From Gammaproteobacteria bacterium (GTDB lineage Bacteria > Pseudomonadota > Gammaproteobacteria > Steroidobacterales > Foliamicaceae): a stretch of 64,000 nucleotides of DNA. Within the stretch, counting starts at the first letter, position 1; the number at the start of each line of letters is the position of its first letter. Below, one piece after another: positions 1 to 9,773 of the stretch. The notes below the pieces were generated by a model, which worked only from the letters and a program-made list of their open reading frames with translations, had not been told where the DNA came from and did no database searches. The stretch lies in the NCBI GenBank assembly GCA_009845905.1, contig VXYS01000004.1:710548-774547 (forward strand), in the 5' to 3' direction. The translations under genes and the position numbers were made by a program.

Positions 1-628
1 CGGCGAACGCGGCCCCGCAGGCGAGCGCCAGCGCGCTCACATCGCGGTAGCGCGCTCCCGCGACAAAAAGAACGCCAACGGTCATGGCCATGATCAGCGC
101 CGCATAGCCGAAGTCGGGTTGCCCCAGCAGCAGCGCCGCCACGATCGCAACCAGGATGACCGGCTTCAAAAGGGCGCCCATGCCCCTTTGCAGCGCCGCT
201 TCGTGTCGCTGCGCGTAACCGGCCACGAACATCAGCACCATCAGGCGGACCGGCTCGCTGACCTGCACCGAAATCGGTGTTCCCAGGGTCAGCCAGCGGG
301 TACTGCCGTTTACTTCGCGGCCCATGCCGGGCATCAGCACCAGGACCAGCAGTGCAATCGCCAGGAGCATCGGCAGAAGCCCCAGGCGCGCCCAGAAGCG
401 GGAAGGAATCCGGTAGGCAAGCACGGCGCCGGACAGTCCGATCAGCGCCGCCATGGCCTGCCGGGTCAGGAAGAAGAAAGCATTGCCGTAATCGCGCTCG
501 CCCAGTTCCAGCGAGGCGCTGGCCAGGGCGATGAAGCCGGCCGTCAGCAATGTTCCGGCGGAGAGCAACAGCCATCCGTCCATCCGAAAGTTGACGGCGT
601 CCGGCGATCGGGAACCTGTATTGCCCAT
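1..628 (-). CDS. ftsW: FtsW lipid II polymerase (SEDS), 3' part cut by window edge
   Basis: Septal peptidoglycan glycosyltransferase that works with FtsI in the inner membrane. About 209 N-terminal residues are visible; the gene runs off the left edge. The ATG at 628 gives a protein beginning MGNTGSRSPDAVNF, followed by hydrophobic segments. SEDS signatures are present: NGSTRWLTLG with a downstream QVSEPVRL (family form GS.RWI.LG..QPSE), and QPDFGYAALI, equivalent to the catalytic QPDLG loop. The start lies 5 nt past the murD stop, the usual dcw order. Family assignment is firm; FtsW rather than RodA rests on position. Confidence 0.93.
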   Translation of the reverse strand, partial: MGNTGSRSPDAVNFRMDGWLLLSAGTLLTAGFIALASASLELGERDYGNAFFFLTRQAMAALIGLSGAVLAYRIPSRFWARLGLLPMLLAIALLVLVLMPGMGREVNGSTRWLTLGTPISVQVSEPVRLMVLMFVAGYAQRHEAALQRGMGALLKPVILVAIVAALLLGQPDFGYAALIMAMTVGVLFVAGARYRDVSALALACGAAFA

Positions 629-632
629 GGCG

Positions 633-1955
633 CTATTGAATCGACCGGACCGCGCGTTCGAATGCGCGCCCCCGCTCCCGATAGTTGCTGAACATGTCGA
701 AGCTCGCGCAGGCGGGCGCCAACAATACGGTCGAGCCCGGGCGCGCAAGTTCGCGCGCGGCCGTCACCGCCTCGTCCAGCGTATCGCTGCGTGATACCGC
801 GCAATCCGCGCCCAGCGACCGGACAATGCGGTCGGCCTCCTGGCCGAATGCGATCACCCGGGCGTCGCGGCCCTTGAGCGCATCGCGCAACGCTCCGTAC
901 GACAACCCCTTGCCGGCGCCTCCCGCGATCAGCACCAGGGGATCCGGAACGGTGCGCACGGCGGCTGCGGCGGCGGCCGCGTTGGTGGCCTTGGAATCGT
1001 TGATCCAGCGCAGCCCCGCCCACTCTCCCAGAGGCTGCATCCGGTGCGGCAGGCCCTGATAGTTGGCCGCGGCGCGACGCATGGCCGCCGGATCCACGCC
1101 CAGCACCCTGCCCATGGCCAGGGCGGCCAGCAGGTTGCTCAACTGGAAGCCGCGCTGCATGGCGCTTTCGCCGACCCGAATCAGGTGCGTCTTCGCGTGG
1201 CATATTTCAGCCTGCGGGCCACGGCCAATGATCCCCACCCGCGCCGTGGCGGGCCTGCCCAGACCGTAATCCAGCCTTGGACAGGTGTGCGGCGGCGGCG
1301 CCAGCGCCTGCACCGATGGTTCGTCCGCGGGCGCTACCGCGTGCTTGCAGGACAGATAGATGCGCGCCTTGGCCGCGGCGTAATCTTCAAGGCTGGCGTG
1401 CGCGTCCAGATGGTCGGGCGTAATATTCAGGATCACCGCTGCTTCCAACGCGATCGGCGCCGAGCGTTCAAGCTGAAAGCTTGACAATTCGAGCACGCAG
1501 ACTTCATGGCGCTCCGTAAGCAGGTCCAGGGCCGGCGTCCCCAGATTGGCGCCGGCGCCCGCCTTCAGTCCCGCTTCGCGCAGCATGTTCAGCAGCAGGG
1601 TGGCGACGGTGCTCTTGCCGTTGGAGCCCGTGATTCCGGCGAGGCGGGCGCGATTGACGCCGGCGAATACGTCCAGATCGCTGACGACCGGCATTCCCCG
1701 CTCGCGCGCCTGGCGGACCAGGCGATGGTCGAGGGGCGCCCCGGGCGAGAGCAGCAGCCGGTCCACCTTCCCGGGCAACTCGCGCAAACCGTCGTTTGCA
1801 TGGCGGGCCGCCTCCGGCATGGCCGCGCTTATCTCGGATTCCGCCGGCGGTCGGGCACGCGTATCGCAGAAAACCGCCGGGCGGCCGGTGCGCGCGAAGT
1901 AACGGGCGCAGGAAGCGCCCGTGGCGCCCATGCCGAATACAAGCGTATCGCCCAT
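633..1955 (-). CDS. murD: UDP-N-acetylmuramoyl-L-alanine--D-glutamate ligase
   Basis: Cytoplasmic Mur ligase that adds D-glutamate to UDP-MurNAc-L-Ala, using ATP. The protein has 440 residues, the usual MurD length. The N-terminal Rossmann-like UDP-binding domain opens with TLVFGMGATGASCARYF. The ATP loop GITGSNGKST is at about 107-116, and NDSKATN in the second half is the Mur-ligase lysine region. It lies between mraY (11 nt upstream) and ftsW, with no room for an internal promoter. Identity is firm. Confidence 0.96.
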   Translation of the reverse strand: MGDTLVFGMGATGASCARYFARTGRPAVFCDTRARPPAESEISAAMPEAARHANDGLRELPGKVDRLLLSPGAPLDHRLVRQARERGMPVVSDLDVFAGVNRARLAGITGSNGKSTVATLLLNMLREAGLKAGAGANLGTPALDLLTERHEVCVLELSSFQLERSAPIALEAAVILNITPDHLDAHASLEDYAAAKARIYLSCKHAVAPADEPSVQALAPPPHTCPRLDYGLGRPATARVGIIGRGPQAEICHAKTHLIRVGESAMQRGFQLSNLLAALAMGRVLGVDPAAMRRAAANYQGLPHRMQPLGEWAGLRWINDSKATNAAAAAAAVRTVPDPLVLIAGGAGKGLSYGALRDALKGRDARVIAFGQEADRIVRSLGADCAVSRSDTLDEAVTAARELARPGSTVLLAPACASFDMFSNYRERGRAFERAVRSIQ

Positions 1956-1966
1956 GATTCAGCGCA

Positions 1967-3043
1967 CTATCGGATCTTGAGGCTGGCGACGGCCACCAGC
2001 GCGAGAATGACCGAAATGATCCAGAACCGAACGATGATCTTCGGTTCCGGCCAGCCCTTGAGTTCGAAATGATGATGCATGGGAGCCATCCGGAAGACCC
2101 GCTTGCCGGTCAGCCGGAACGAGCCCACCTGGACCATCACCGATACGGCTTCCATGACGAATATTCCGCCCACGATGGCCCAGGCCAGTTCCTGGCGGAC
2201 GATTACCGCGACCGTGCCGAGCGCTGCGCCGAGGGCCAGTGCGCCGACGTCGCCCATGAAGACCTGGGCCGGGTAACTGTTGAACCACAGAAAGCCCAGT
2301 CCCGCGCCCCCCATGGCGGCGCACACGACCATCAGTTCTCCGGCCCCGGCCACATAGGGAACGCCGAGATAGTCGGAAAAGATCGCATTGCCCGCTATCC
2401 AGGAAAACAGCCCCAGGGCCGCGGCCGCGATCGCGATCGGCATGATCGCCAGTCCGTCCAGCCCGTCGGTGAGATTGACCGCGTTGCTGCTGCCTACGAT
2501 CACGATGTAGGCAAATGCCGGAAACAGAATGCCGAGCGGCAGGTACAGGTCCTTGAAGTAGGGGATCAGGACCGAATCGCGCGGCTCGCCGACCTGGCTC
2601 AACACCGCCAGAACCAGCACCGCCGCAACCGACTGCAGCACGAATTTGAGCCAGGACGGAAGGCCCGCGGAGGTGCGCATGGCGAGCTTGCGGTAGTCGT
2701 CGGCGAAGCCGATCAGGCCGAAGCAGACCGTGGTTCCCATGACGACCCATATGTAAGCGTTGGCAAGGTCGGCCCACAGGAGCGTCGAAACCAGCAGCGC
2801 AAGAAGGATCGGCACTCCGCCCAGGGTCGGGGTCCCGATCTTGGAAAAATGCGAGCGCGGACCATCGTTCCGCACCGGCTGCGCCACGCTGCTGAGCCTG
2901 AGACGGCGTATCACCAGGGGCCCCAGCACCAGGGACAGCACCAGGCCGGTAAGCGCCGCCAGGACCGAGCGCAATGTGATGTAGCCGAACACGCTCAGTC
3001 CGGAATACCAGCCCGTCAGTTGCTGTGCCAGGTACTCAACCAT
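1967..3043 (-). CDS. mraY: phospho-N-acetylmuramoyl-pentapeptide transferase
   Basis: Integral inner-membrane enzyme that moves phospho-MurNAc-pentapeptide onto undecaprenyl phosphate to make lipid I. It has 358 residues and about ten hydrophobic helices. Family motifs are visible: FADDYRK (113-119, catalytic Asp pair), [10 protein letters not shown] (190-199), and HHHFELKGW near residue 325, the Mg/nucleotide loop. Its ATG overlaps the murF 3' end by 8 nt, which suggests translational coupling. Confidence 0.97.
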   Translation of the reverse strand: MVEYLAQQLTGWYSGLSVFGYITLRSVLAALTGLVLSLVLGPLVIRRLRLSSVAQPVRNDGPRSHFSKIGTPTLGGVPILLALLVSTLLWADLANAYIWVVMGTTVCFGLIGFADDYRKLAMRTSAGLPSWLKFVLQSVAAVLVLAVLSQVGEPRDSVLIPYFKDLYLPLGILFPAFAYIVIVGSSNAVNLTDGLDGLAIMPIAIAAAALGLFSWIAGNAIFSDYLGVPYVAGAGELMVVCAAMGGAGLGFLWFNSYPAQVFMGDVGALALGAALGTVAVIVRQELAWAIVGGIFVMEAVSVMVQVGSFRLTGKRVFRMAPMHHHFELKGWPEPKIIVRFWIISVILALVAVASLKIR

Positions 3044-4418
3044 GCTCCGCGTTCTCCCCGTTCAAAACTCCGGCCGCGTCCAGGAGGGCGGCCACGGCGC
3101 GCTCCATGCCCATGAAACGCGATCCCTTCACCAGTATCGTGACGTCGGCCCTGAGGTCGTCCGTCAGCAACCGGCACAGGTCGCCAACGCCTGATCTCCA
3201 CCGCTCGCCGGCGCCGAAGGCCTCGGCGGCTTGCCGGCTTTGTTCGCCAGCGCAGTACAGCCGCTCGATTCCGGCCCGTGCCGCCTCTTCGCCGACGCGG
3301 CGATGCCATTGCACCGAATCCTGTCCCAGTTCGGCCATGTCGCCCACCACCAGCCAGCGTTCGCCCTCCTGCCCCGCAAGCACGCCGATGGCCGCCGACA
3401 TGGAAGCCGGATTGGCGTTGTAGGAGTCGTCGATCAGGCGCACTCCGGCACCCGGCTCATGCACCCGCAGGCGGCCCGATACCCCTTCACGACCCCGCAG
3501 GCCGGCGGCCATCGCGTCCAGGCCGGCGCCGGCCGCCGCGGCCAGCGCGCAGGCCGCCAGCGCGTTGCGCAGATTGTGGGCCCCGATCAGTCCGGTTTCG
3601 ACGGGGGCCACGCCGGCCGGGCAATGAAGTTCGAAGCCGAGCCCGCTGTTGATGCCCTTTGCGTTCCGGGCGCGAAAGTCGCCGTCGCCGCCGAACCGCA
3701 GGGCGGTCCGCTCGCCCAGCAGGTCCTGCCAGTAATCGGAAAACGGCGTGCCGGCGGGAATCACGCCCACTCCGCCGGACGCCAGCGAGGACATCAGGAC
3801 GCCCTTCTCGCGGGCGACGTTTTCCACGTCGCCCAGCCCCTGAAGGTGCGCGGGCGATGCGTTCAGCACCGCGCCGATGGTCGGCCGCGCGATTTCCGAC
3901 AGGCTTGCGATATCGCCGGGCCGGCTGGCGCCGAATTCAAGCACGGCGGCGTTGTGCGTGTCGGAAAGATCAAGCAGCGTCAGGGGCAGGCCGATTTCGT
4001 TGTTGAAACTGCGGCGCGAGGCCAGCACGGACTCCGCGCCCCACTCGGCGCGCAGAATCGAGGCGGTCAGTTCCTTGACCGTGGTCTTGCCGTTGCTCCC
4101 GGTCACCCCGATGACGGGTATGTCGAACCGCCCGCGCCAGGTTCGCGCACAGTCGGCCAGTGCGCCGCGGGTGTCCTTGACGATGATCTGCGGGACGTCC
4201 TCGGGAAGCGGCCTGCTCAGGACCGCGCCGGTGGCGCCGCCGGAAATCGCCGCGGAAAGAAAGTCCGCGCCGTCGAAATGCTCGCCGCGCAATGCGAAGA
4301 AAAGAGCGCCGCGCGCCTGCGAACGGCTGTCGGTGCTGACTCCCGCAAAGTGGCCGTCGGGCCCCAGCAACTCGCCATCCATGGCGGTCGCCCATTCCGA
4401 CAGGCTGCCATTGATCAT
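3036..4418 (-). CDS. murF: UDP-N-acetylmuramoyl-tripeptide--D-alanyl-D-alanine ligase
   Basis: Adds D-Ala-D-Ala to the UDP-MurNAc-tripeptide in the cytoplasm. The chosen start ([13 protein letters not shown]) makes an ATGA overlap with the murE stop and gives 460 residues, typical for MurF. The reading frame stays open upstream into murE but shows no MurF homology there. The ATP loop [10 protein letters not shown] is at 104-113 and the substrate-domain [12 protein letters not shown] near 345. Firm. Confidence 0.96.
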   Translation of the reverse strand: MINGSLSEWATAMDGELLGPDGHFAGVSTDSRSQARGALFFALRGEHFDGADFLSAAISGGATGAVLSRPLPEDVPQIIVKDTRGALADCARTWRGRFDIPVIGVTGSNGKTTVKELTASILRAEWGAESVLASRRSFNNEIGLPLTLLDLSDTHNAAVLEFGASRPGDIASLSEIARPTIGAVLNASPAHLQGLGDVENVAREKGVLMSSLASGGVGVIPAGTPFSDYWQDLLGERTALRFGGDGDFRARNAKGINSGLGFELHCPAGVAPVETGLIGAHNLRNALAACALAAAAGAGLDAMAAGLRGREGVSGRLRVHEPGAGVRLIDDSYNANPASMSAAIGVLAGQEGERWLVVGDMAELGQDSVQWHRRVGEEAARAGIERLYCAGEQSRQAAEAFGAGERWRSGVGDLCRLLTDDLRADVTILVKGSRFMGMERAVAALLDAAGVLNGENAEHG

Positions 4419-5908
4419 CGGGCCGCCCCCGGATAACTCGCCAACGCCTCGCGGACTACCGAGGCATCGGAAAACGGCAGTACTCTCCCGCCGCTGATCT
4501 GAAAGGCTTCGTGCCCCTTGCCGGCAACCAGCACGATGTCGCCCGGCCGGGCCGCGTGCAGGGCCGCGCGTATCGCCCGGCTCCGGTCCAGCTCCAACAC
4601 CGCCCGGCCGGAGGCGCCGGCCAGAATCTGCTCGGCAATCTCGCGCGGATTCTCGCCCCGCGGATTGTCGGAGGTGATGAACAATTCGTTGGCCAGGGCG
4701 CCGGCGACGCGCCCCATTTCCGCTCTTTTGCCCGCATCGCGCTCGCCGCCGCATCCCATCACGCACCACAGGCGGTGGGGCTTGCGGGCCCGCAGCTCGC
4801 CAAGGACCGCGCCCAGCGCGTCCGGCGTGTGGGCATAATCCACAAAAGCGTCCGGCAGCGCGCCGCCGCCGAAATGCTCCATGCGTCCCGGCGGCGCGGG
4901 ACAGTTCGACAGGGCCCGCGCGGCATCCCCACTGTCGATGCCCAGGGCCCGCAGAAGTCCGCATGCAAGGGCCAGGTTGGCGCCATTGAAGCAGCCGTAA
5001 AGCCGGCTGGCGATCCTGAACCGGGACGCGCCCTCGGCAAGTTCCAGGCGCAGGCCCTCGGCGCACGGGCGCACCCGCCGCAGCGAAAGGTCGGCCGGAT
5101 TGACGCCTTCGCAGGCAACGCGCAGGACGGCGCCGGAAAAATTCTCCGCAAGTTCTGACCCGAAGGGATCGTCGACATTGATCACCGCCGCTTCCGGGCG
5201 ATGCTCGACGAAAAGCCGCTTCTTGGCGCCTCCGTAGGCGGCCGAGTCGCCGTGGTAATCGAGATGGTCCCGTCCCAGCTGGGTAAAGGCGGCAAGCTCG
5301 ATGCGCAAGCCGCTGATGCGGTCCTGGTCCAGCGCCTGCGACGACACCTCCAGAAACACGTGCTCCATGCCATTGTCGGCCAGGACCCGCAGCCGCCGGT
5401 GCAATTCATCCGGGTCGGGTGTGGTCATCGCGGAAGGCCACAGCTTGGGAGGAGGACCCCAACCCAGAGTGCCCATGGCGGCCGCGGGTCGGCCTAAAAA
5501 ATTCATTGCGTGCGCGGCCAGCCAGGCCACGGTTGTCTTGCCGTTCGTGCCGGTAATGCAGGTCACGGCAAGGCCGGCGGACGGTTGGCCGTAGTAGGCG
5601 TCGGCAACCGGTCCCACCTTGCGGCGCAAGTCCGGCACGGAAAATCCGGCGACGCCGTCCGGTAGCGTGGGCTCGGACACGCCGTCGGCGGGTTCCCAGG
5701 CGACGGCAGCCGCGCCGCGCTTCAGCGCCTGGGGCAGAAACTCAAGGCCGTGGCGCGCGCCGGAGCAGGCCAGGAACAGCCCCCGGGGAACGACCCGGTC
5801 GCTGTGCATGGCCAGACCGCGAACGCGCATCGCCGGCGCCTCGGCGCCGACGGCGGCGAACAGCCGACTCAAATCCGCCGGGCCGCCATGGGCGCCACAG
5901 TCGCTCAT
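4415..5908 (-). CDS. murE: UDP-N-acetylmuramoyl-L-alanyl-D-glutamate--2,6-diaminopimelate ligase
   Basis: Third Mur ligase in the pathway, 497 residues. The P-loop is TGTNGKTT (119-126). The specificity motif DNPRGENP in the C-terminal domain is the DNPR form known to select meso-diaminopimelate over lysine, so the wall should be mDAP-type. It overlaps ftsI by 4 nt (ATGA) at its start and murF by 4 nt at its end, so the three ligase and transpeptidase genes are probably translated as one coupled string. Confidence 0.96.
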   Translation of the reverse strand: MSDCGAHGGPADLSRLFAAVGAEAPAMRVRGLAMHSDRVVPRGLFLACSGARHGLEFLPQALKRGAAAVAWEPADGVSEPTLPDGVAGFSVPDLRRKVGPVADAYYGQPSAGLAVTCITGTNGKTTVAWLAAHAMNFLGRPAAAMGTLGWGPPPKLWPSAMTTPDPDELHRRLRVLADNGMEHVFLEVSSQALDQDRISGLRIELAAFTQLGRDHLDYHGDSAAYGGAKKRLFVEHRPEAAVINVDDPFGSELAENFSGAVLRVACEGVNPADLSLRRVRPCAEGLRLELAEGASRFRIASRLYGCFNGANLALACGLLRALGIDSGDAARALSNCPAPPGRMEHFGGGALPDAFVDYAHTPDALGAVLGELRARKPHRLWCVMGCGGERDAGKRAEMGRVAGALANELFITSDNPRGENPREIAEQILAGASGRAVLELDRSRAIRAALHAARPGDIVLVAGKGHEAFQISGGRVLPFSDASVVREALASYPGAAR

Positions 5909-7614
5909 CGGGACGCCACCATGGTTCCGGACGCGTCCGGAACGCCATCCATCGGCGCTCCGATCAGCCTTAACGCGCCCGCCGCCACGCGCGAAAAAAC
6001 GGGGGCGGCCACCTGTCCGCCGAAATAACCGTTAACCGCCGGGTCGTCGATCACGACCACCGCCACCACCCGCGGCCGGGATGCCGGCGCAAATCCCACA
6101 AACAGGGCCGTGTGCCGCTCGGAGTCGTAACCTTCCGGGCCAAGCTTTTCGACCGTTCCCGTCTTGCCCGCCACCCGGTAGCCCGGCACCCGCGCTGCGG
6201 TTGCGGTGCCACCCGGGCCGAGCGGCTGTTCCAGCAGTTCCGACATGATCGCCGCGGTGTGCGCCGACAGCACGCGCACGCCGCCCGGACGCTCGTCGGT
6301 CCATATCAGGCTCACCGGAATGGTCCTTCCACCGGTTGCGAAAACCGCGTAAGCGCGTGCCAGTTGCAGGGCCGTAACGGCAAGTCCGTAGCCGTAGGCC
6401 ATTACCGCCTGGTCCACCGGCTTCCAGTGCTTGTAGTCGTACAGCGACCCGTCGGCTTCTCCGGGGAAACCGCTTTCCGTGGCGCGGCCGAAGCCGACTC
6501 CGGTCAGCGTTTCCCAGAATCGATGCGGCGCAAGCTTCATCGCCACGGTCGTTGCGCCTACCTGGCTGGAACGGCGCAGCAGGGTGGCCAGGTCGATCAC
6601 TCCGAGGGGATTCCGGTCCTTGATCACCTTGGGCCCCACCTTGACGTAGCCGGGCCCCGTGTCGATTTGCTCGTCAAGCGCCCACGCGCCGCTTTCCAGG
6701 GCGGCCGCCACGACCAGGGGCTTGATGGTGGACCCGGGCTCGAACAGGTCCAGGGCCGCACGGTTACGGTAGTTGGCGGGCTGAAACCCGCGCCGGTCAT
6801 TGGGATTGAAGGAAGGCTGGCTGACCATGGCCAGCACCTCGCCGCTGAGCGTGTCCAGCATCACCACCGATCCCGAGCGAGCGCCATGGCGCTCGACCGC
6901 GTCCCGCAGTTCGGCATGGGCGAGATACTGGAGCCTCAAGTCCAGACCCAGGCGAAGGTCGCGTCCCCGCTCCAGCGGTCTGATGCCGGCTATGTCGCGC
7001 ACATGGCGGCCGAGTCGATCACGCACGACCTGCTTGCGCCCGTCCCGTCCCTTCAGCCAGGAATCGAATGCCAGTTCAAGGCCTTCCTGCCCGTTCTCGT
7101 CGATGCCGGCAAATCCCACCAGGTGGCCGGCGATTTCTCCGGCAGGATAGTAACGGCGGTACTCCCGGCGCATCTGTAGTCCCGGCGCCTTGAGATCGAC
7201 GACCGCCCGGGAGCGGTCGGGAGGCAGACCTCGCTTGAGCCAGACGAATTCGCGGCCCCGGGCGCGCTCGATTCTTTGCTCGAGTTGCTCGGCGCTGGTG
7301 CCGAAGGTTTGCGCCAGTCGCGGCAGGTAGGGCCGCAGCGTCTCCAGGCTGGCGGGATGTACCCAGAAGCTGTCCACGGGAGCGCTGACCGCCAGCGGTT
7401 GACCGTTGCGATCCAGGATGCGACCGCGCCGGGCGACGATCGTTGCCTCGCGAACCTGTTGCGCGTCGGCCCGCGACTCCAGGAACTCGTTCTCCAGCAG
7501 GTGCAGTTGAACGGCGCGGCCCGCCAGAATCAGGGCGCAGCCCGTCAGGGCAACGGTGCAAACCGCGATGCGGATCCGAAACCCGCGCGGCATGGCCTGT
7601 ACGCGCCTGCTCAC
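5905..7614 (-). CDS. ftsI: Peptidoglycan D,D-transpeptidase FtsI (PBP3)
   Basis: Septal class B penicillin-binding protein: short cytoplasmic N-terminus, one membrane helix (about 12-34), PBP dimer domain, then transpeptidase domain. Catalytic SxxK is STIK at 295-298 and KTGT is at 484-487. The SxN motif reads SSQ (349-351), with Gln (codon CAG) where SSN is usual. The annotated start is GTG at 7614; an ATG at 7593 is a possible alternative. Length (569) is normal. It overlaps murE by 4 nt and follows ftsL by 3 nt. Confidence 0.95.
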   Translation of the reverse strand: MSRRVQAMPRGFRIRIAVCTVALTGCALILAGRAVQLHLLENEFLESRADAQQVREATIVARRGRILDRNGQPLAVSAPVDSFWVHPASLETLRPYLPRLAQTFGTSAEQLEQRIERARGREFVWLKRGLPPDRSRAVVDLKAPGLQMRREYRRYYPAGEIAGHLVGFAGIDENGQEGLELAFDSWLKGRDGRKQVVRDRLGRHVRDIAGIRPLERGRDLRLGLDLRLQYLAHAELRDAVERHGARSGSVVMLDTLSGEVLAMVSQPSFNPNDRRGFQPANYRNRAALDLFEPGSTIKPLVVAAALESGAWALDEQIDTGPGYVKVGPKVIKDRNPLGVIDLATLLRRSSQVGATTVAMKLAPHRFWETLTGVGFGRATESGFPGEADGSLYDYKHWKPVDQAVMAYGYGLAVTALQLARAYAVFATGGRTIPVSLIWTDERPGGVRVLSAHTAAIMSELLEQPLGPGGTATAARVPGYRVAGKTGTVEKLGPEGYDSERHTALFVGFAPASRPRVVAVVVIDDPAVNGYFGGQVAAPVFSRVAAGALRLIGAPMDGVPDASGTMVASR

Positions 7615-7617
7615 GTT

Positions 7618-7941
7618 TTACCTGCTCGCCGCGCGCGGGCCCGCTGAAGAGGAATCCGCCGATTCCACCCGCAGGAACACGATGTCGTGCTGCTCGGGCC
7701 GCCGCATCGCCAGGCGCTCGCTCGCCTCCCGGTCGATGCGCCGGTATCCGGCCCAGGTCGCGCGCTCCAGTTGCAACGCGCCCCATTCCACTTCCAGTTG
7801 ATCGCGCTCGCCGATCAGGTCCTGCATGGCCCGAAACTGCACCCTGTGCTCATGGCGCGCGTAGCTGAGGAGAATGCCGCTTGCCAGCGTTGCAAATGCA
7901 AGGCCGAGCAGCAGCAGTGACGAAGAGCGCCCGGGTTTCAT
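7618..7941 (-). CDS. ftsL: Cell division protein FtsL
   Basis: Small bitopic division protein, 107 residues, that forms a periplasmic coiled coil with FtsB to activate FtsWI. The ATG at 7941 begins MKPGRSSSLLLLGLAF, giving one membrane segment (about 7-27), then a heptad-rich stretch with the FtsL-typical RD-LEVEWG-LQLE pattern (about 47-60). The frame is open further upstream but overlaps rsmH. The start lies 8 nt after the rsmH stop. The C-terminal tail is Ser/Ala-rich and not conserved. Identity comes from pattern and position. Confidence 0.9.
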   Translation of the reverse strand: MKPGRSSSLLLLGLAFATLASGILLSYARHEHRVQFRAMQDLIGERDQLEVEWGALQLERATWAGYRRIDREASERLAMRRPEQHDIVFLRVESADSSSAGPRAASR

Positions 7942-7949
7942 CGTTCGCT

Positions 7950-8885
7950 TCAGGCGGCCAGTCGTTCGGCAACGCGCAGGCGGGCGCTGCGGGCTCGCGG
8001 ATTTCGCCGGCTTTCGGCGGCGCCGCAGCGCCGCATCCGGCCCACGACCTTGAGTAAAGGCCCGGCTGCCGAGGGGACGGACGGCAGCCGGGCAAGCGGA
8101 GGAGGCAGGCGCGAAGCATTGCGCATGAAGCGCTTCACGATGCGGTCCTCCAGGGAGTGAAAGGCGATCACGCACAAGCGTCCGCGTGGGCGCAGGCTTC
8201 GTACCGCCTGCGGCAACGCGTCCTCAAGCGCCTTGAGCTCGGCGTTGATGAATATGCGCAGCGCCATGAACGTTCGGGTAGCCGGATGAATTCCGGGCTT
8301 GGGGTTCCGCGCGATGGACGCCACCAGCCGCGCCAGGCCGGAGCAGCTGGATACCGGCCGGTTGCGGCAGATGGCATCGGCGATCCTGCGCGCCTGGGGC
8401 TCCTCTCCGCAACTTCGGATCACGCGGGCGATTTCATTCTTCGGCGCTCGGTTCAGCCATTCGGCGGCGCTTTGGCCCTCGGTGGGATTCATGCGCATGT
8501 CCAGCGGCCCATCCGAGCGCAGGCTGAAGCCGCGGTCCGGGTCGGTGAGTTGCGGAAGTGAAACCCCAAGATCGAAGAGGACACCGTGCACCCTGCCCTG
8601 CCAGCCCTTGCGTTCGAGCGAGCGGGCGAGGTGGCGGAAATTGCCGTGTTCGATCGAAAACCTCGGATCCCGTTCCGCGAGCGCCCGGGCCGACTGCACC
8701 GCTTGCGGGTCGCAGTCCAGTGCATGCAGGCGTCCGCGCTCTCCAAGACCCGCCAGAATCGCCCGGCTGTGCCCGCCGCGCCCGTAGGTCGCGTCAACGT
8801 AGAGGCCGTGGGGATCGAGCGCCAGGCCGTGAAGCGTTTCCTCCAGCAGCGCGGGTTCATGCTCGAACGCTCCGTCCGCATTCAA
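7950..8885 (-). CDS. rsmH: 16S rRNA (cytosine(1402)-N4)-methyltransferase
   Basis: Methylates C1402 of 16S rRNA with SAM. The SAM-binding motif YVDATYGRGGHSRAIL and the later FDLGVSLPQLT and IAFHSLEDRIVKRF blocks are diagnostic. The proposed start is TTG at 8885, overlapping the mraZ stop by 2 nt and giving 311 residues, the family norm. The in-frame codons upstream (to 8969) would overlap mraZ by 88 nt and add an unconserved Arg-rich stretch. No ATG fits in frame near the conserved EHEPALLEE. Function firm, start moderately sure. Confidence 0.93.
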   Translation of the reverse strand: MNADGAFEHEPALLEETLHGLALDPHGLYVDATYGRGGHSRAILAGLGERGRLHALDCDPQAVQSARALAERDPRFSIEHGNFRHLARSLERKGWQGRVHGVLFDLGVSLPQLTDPDRGFSLRSDGPLDMRMNPTEGQSAAEWLNRAPKNEIARVIRSCGEEPQARRIADAICRNRPVSSCSGLARLVASIARNPKPGIHPATRTFMALRIFINAELKALEDALPQAVRSLRPRGRLCVIAFHSLEDRIVKRFMRNASRLPPPLARLPSVPSAAGPLLKVVGRMRRCGAAESRRNPRARSARLRVAERLAA

Positions 8886-9310
8886 AGTTGCACGGCGCTC
8901 AGGGCTGCGTCCACGGACTCGCTTGTGCCGACTTCCAGCGCCCGTTCGCGCCACCGGGCCGCATCCCACAATTCAAAGCTGCGCCCCAGCGCCAGCAGCG
9001 TGGCCTGGCGTTGAAGATCGCAGTGTTCCCTTAAGACCGGAGGCACGCGCAGGCGCCCGGCCGCATCCAGCGAGACGTCGGTCGCGTAGCCGACGATCAG
9101 CCTTTCCGCGTCCCGACCTCCCTTCTGCCGTATCACATCGTCCCTGACTTTGGCAAAATCCTCCGGCAGGTATATCAGCACGCACCGATCCGGATGAACG
9201 GTGCAGACTACGCGCCCGCCGCTGGCCTCGGCCACGCCCTGCCGGTAACGCGCAGGGACGCCGAACCTGCCCTTGGTATCCAGGGTGACATTGGCCGGGC
9301 CTTGAAACAT
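8882..9310 (-). CDS. mraZ: Transcriptional regulator MraZ
   Basis: First gene of the dcw cluster. MraZ is a ring-forming DNA-binding repressor of its own operon. It has 142 residues with two SpoVT-AbrB-like repeats, each bearing the family signature (NVTLDTKGRFGVPARYR near the start and SLDAAGRLRVPPVLRE in the middle). AGGGA directly abuts the ATG, unusually close for a ribosome-binding site, but the MFQG start matches the family. Four TGGG repeats lie just upstream. Confidence 0.96.
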   Translation of the reverse strand: MFQGPANVTLDTKGRFGVPARYRQGVAEASGGRVVCTVHPDRCVLIYLPEDFAKVRDDVIRQKGGRDAERLIVGYATDVSLDAAGRLRVPPVLREHCDLQRQATLLALGRSFELWDAARWRERALEVGTSESVDAALSAVQL

Positions 9311-9325
9311 TCCCTATCCGCTTAA

Positions 9326-9376
9326 CCCACAATCTCCCACAGACTCCCACTATACCCCAAAATAGTGCTACCGCAA
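9326..9376 (-). promoter_or_regulatory. dcw promoter with four MraZ-binding repeats
   Basis: On the minus strand TGGG occurs four times at exact 10-nt spacing (plus-strand CCCA at 9326, 9336, 9346 and 9356), three of them as GTGGG. This is the known architecture of MraZ-binding repeats. A sigma70-like promoter overlaps: -35 TTGCGG (9371-9376), 16-nt spacer, -10 TATAGT (9349-9354). The placement of boxes over and downstream of the -10 suggests MraZ autorepression by steric block. Confidence 0.88.
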
Positions 9377-9470
9377 GCGCCTGCGGGCGGTCTTTCGTTG
9401 ACGGAGAAACACCGCGGATGCAATATCGGACCGGGAACCTGAATCAGCGCTCCCGCACCCGCGAAACCCC

Positions 9471-9773
9471 ATGAGTCTTTACTACCTGCAGAAGCTGATC
9501 TACCAGCTGAATAGGGACGAGCATGTCCGGCAACGCTACGAAAGGGATTTTGAGGATCTGCTCGCGGACTATCCCCTGGACGACGGTGAAAAGACCGCCC
9601 TGCGCGAACCGGACATCGGGTTGCTTTATGTGATGGGCGTCAACGGCCAGCTGCTGATGCACTACGCCGCGCTGTGCGGGTACGAGTGGGACGAGTATCT
9701 GCAGGCCATGCGCGACGGCGTCGAGCGCTACGGACCCGTGCGATCGGGCCTGTACGCGATGACCGAAACATGA
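9471..9773 (+). CDS. LigA-like small subunit of an extradiol dioxygenase
   Basis: A 100-residue, all-helical protein of the LigA type (small subunit of protocatechuate 4,5-dioxygenase-like enzymes). It shows the YYLQKLIYQLNRD start and a GxxGQLLMHYAALCGY segment. It is followed with an ATGA overlap by a LigB-type catalytic subunit, which supports a two-subunit ring-cleavage enzyme. The substrate cannot be told from sequence; protocatechuate, gallate and related catechols are all possible. It is divergent from mraZ, sharing the 160-bp spacer. Confidence 0.82.
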   Translation: MSLYYLQKLIYQLNRDEHVRQRYERDFEDLLADYPLDDGEKTALREPDIGLLYVMGVNGQLLMHYAALCGYEWDEYLQAMRDGVERYGPVRSGLYAMTET

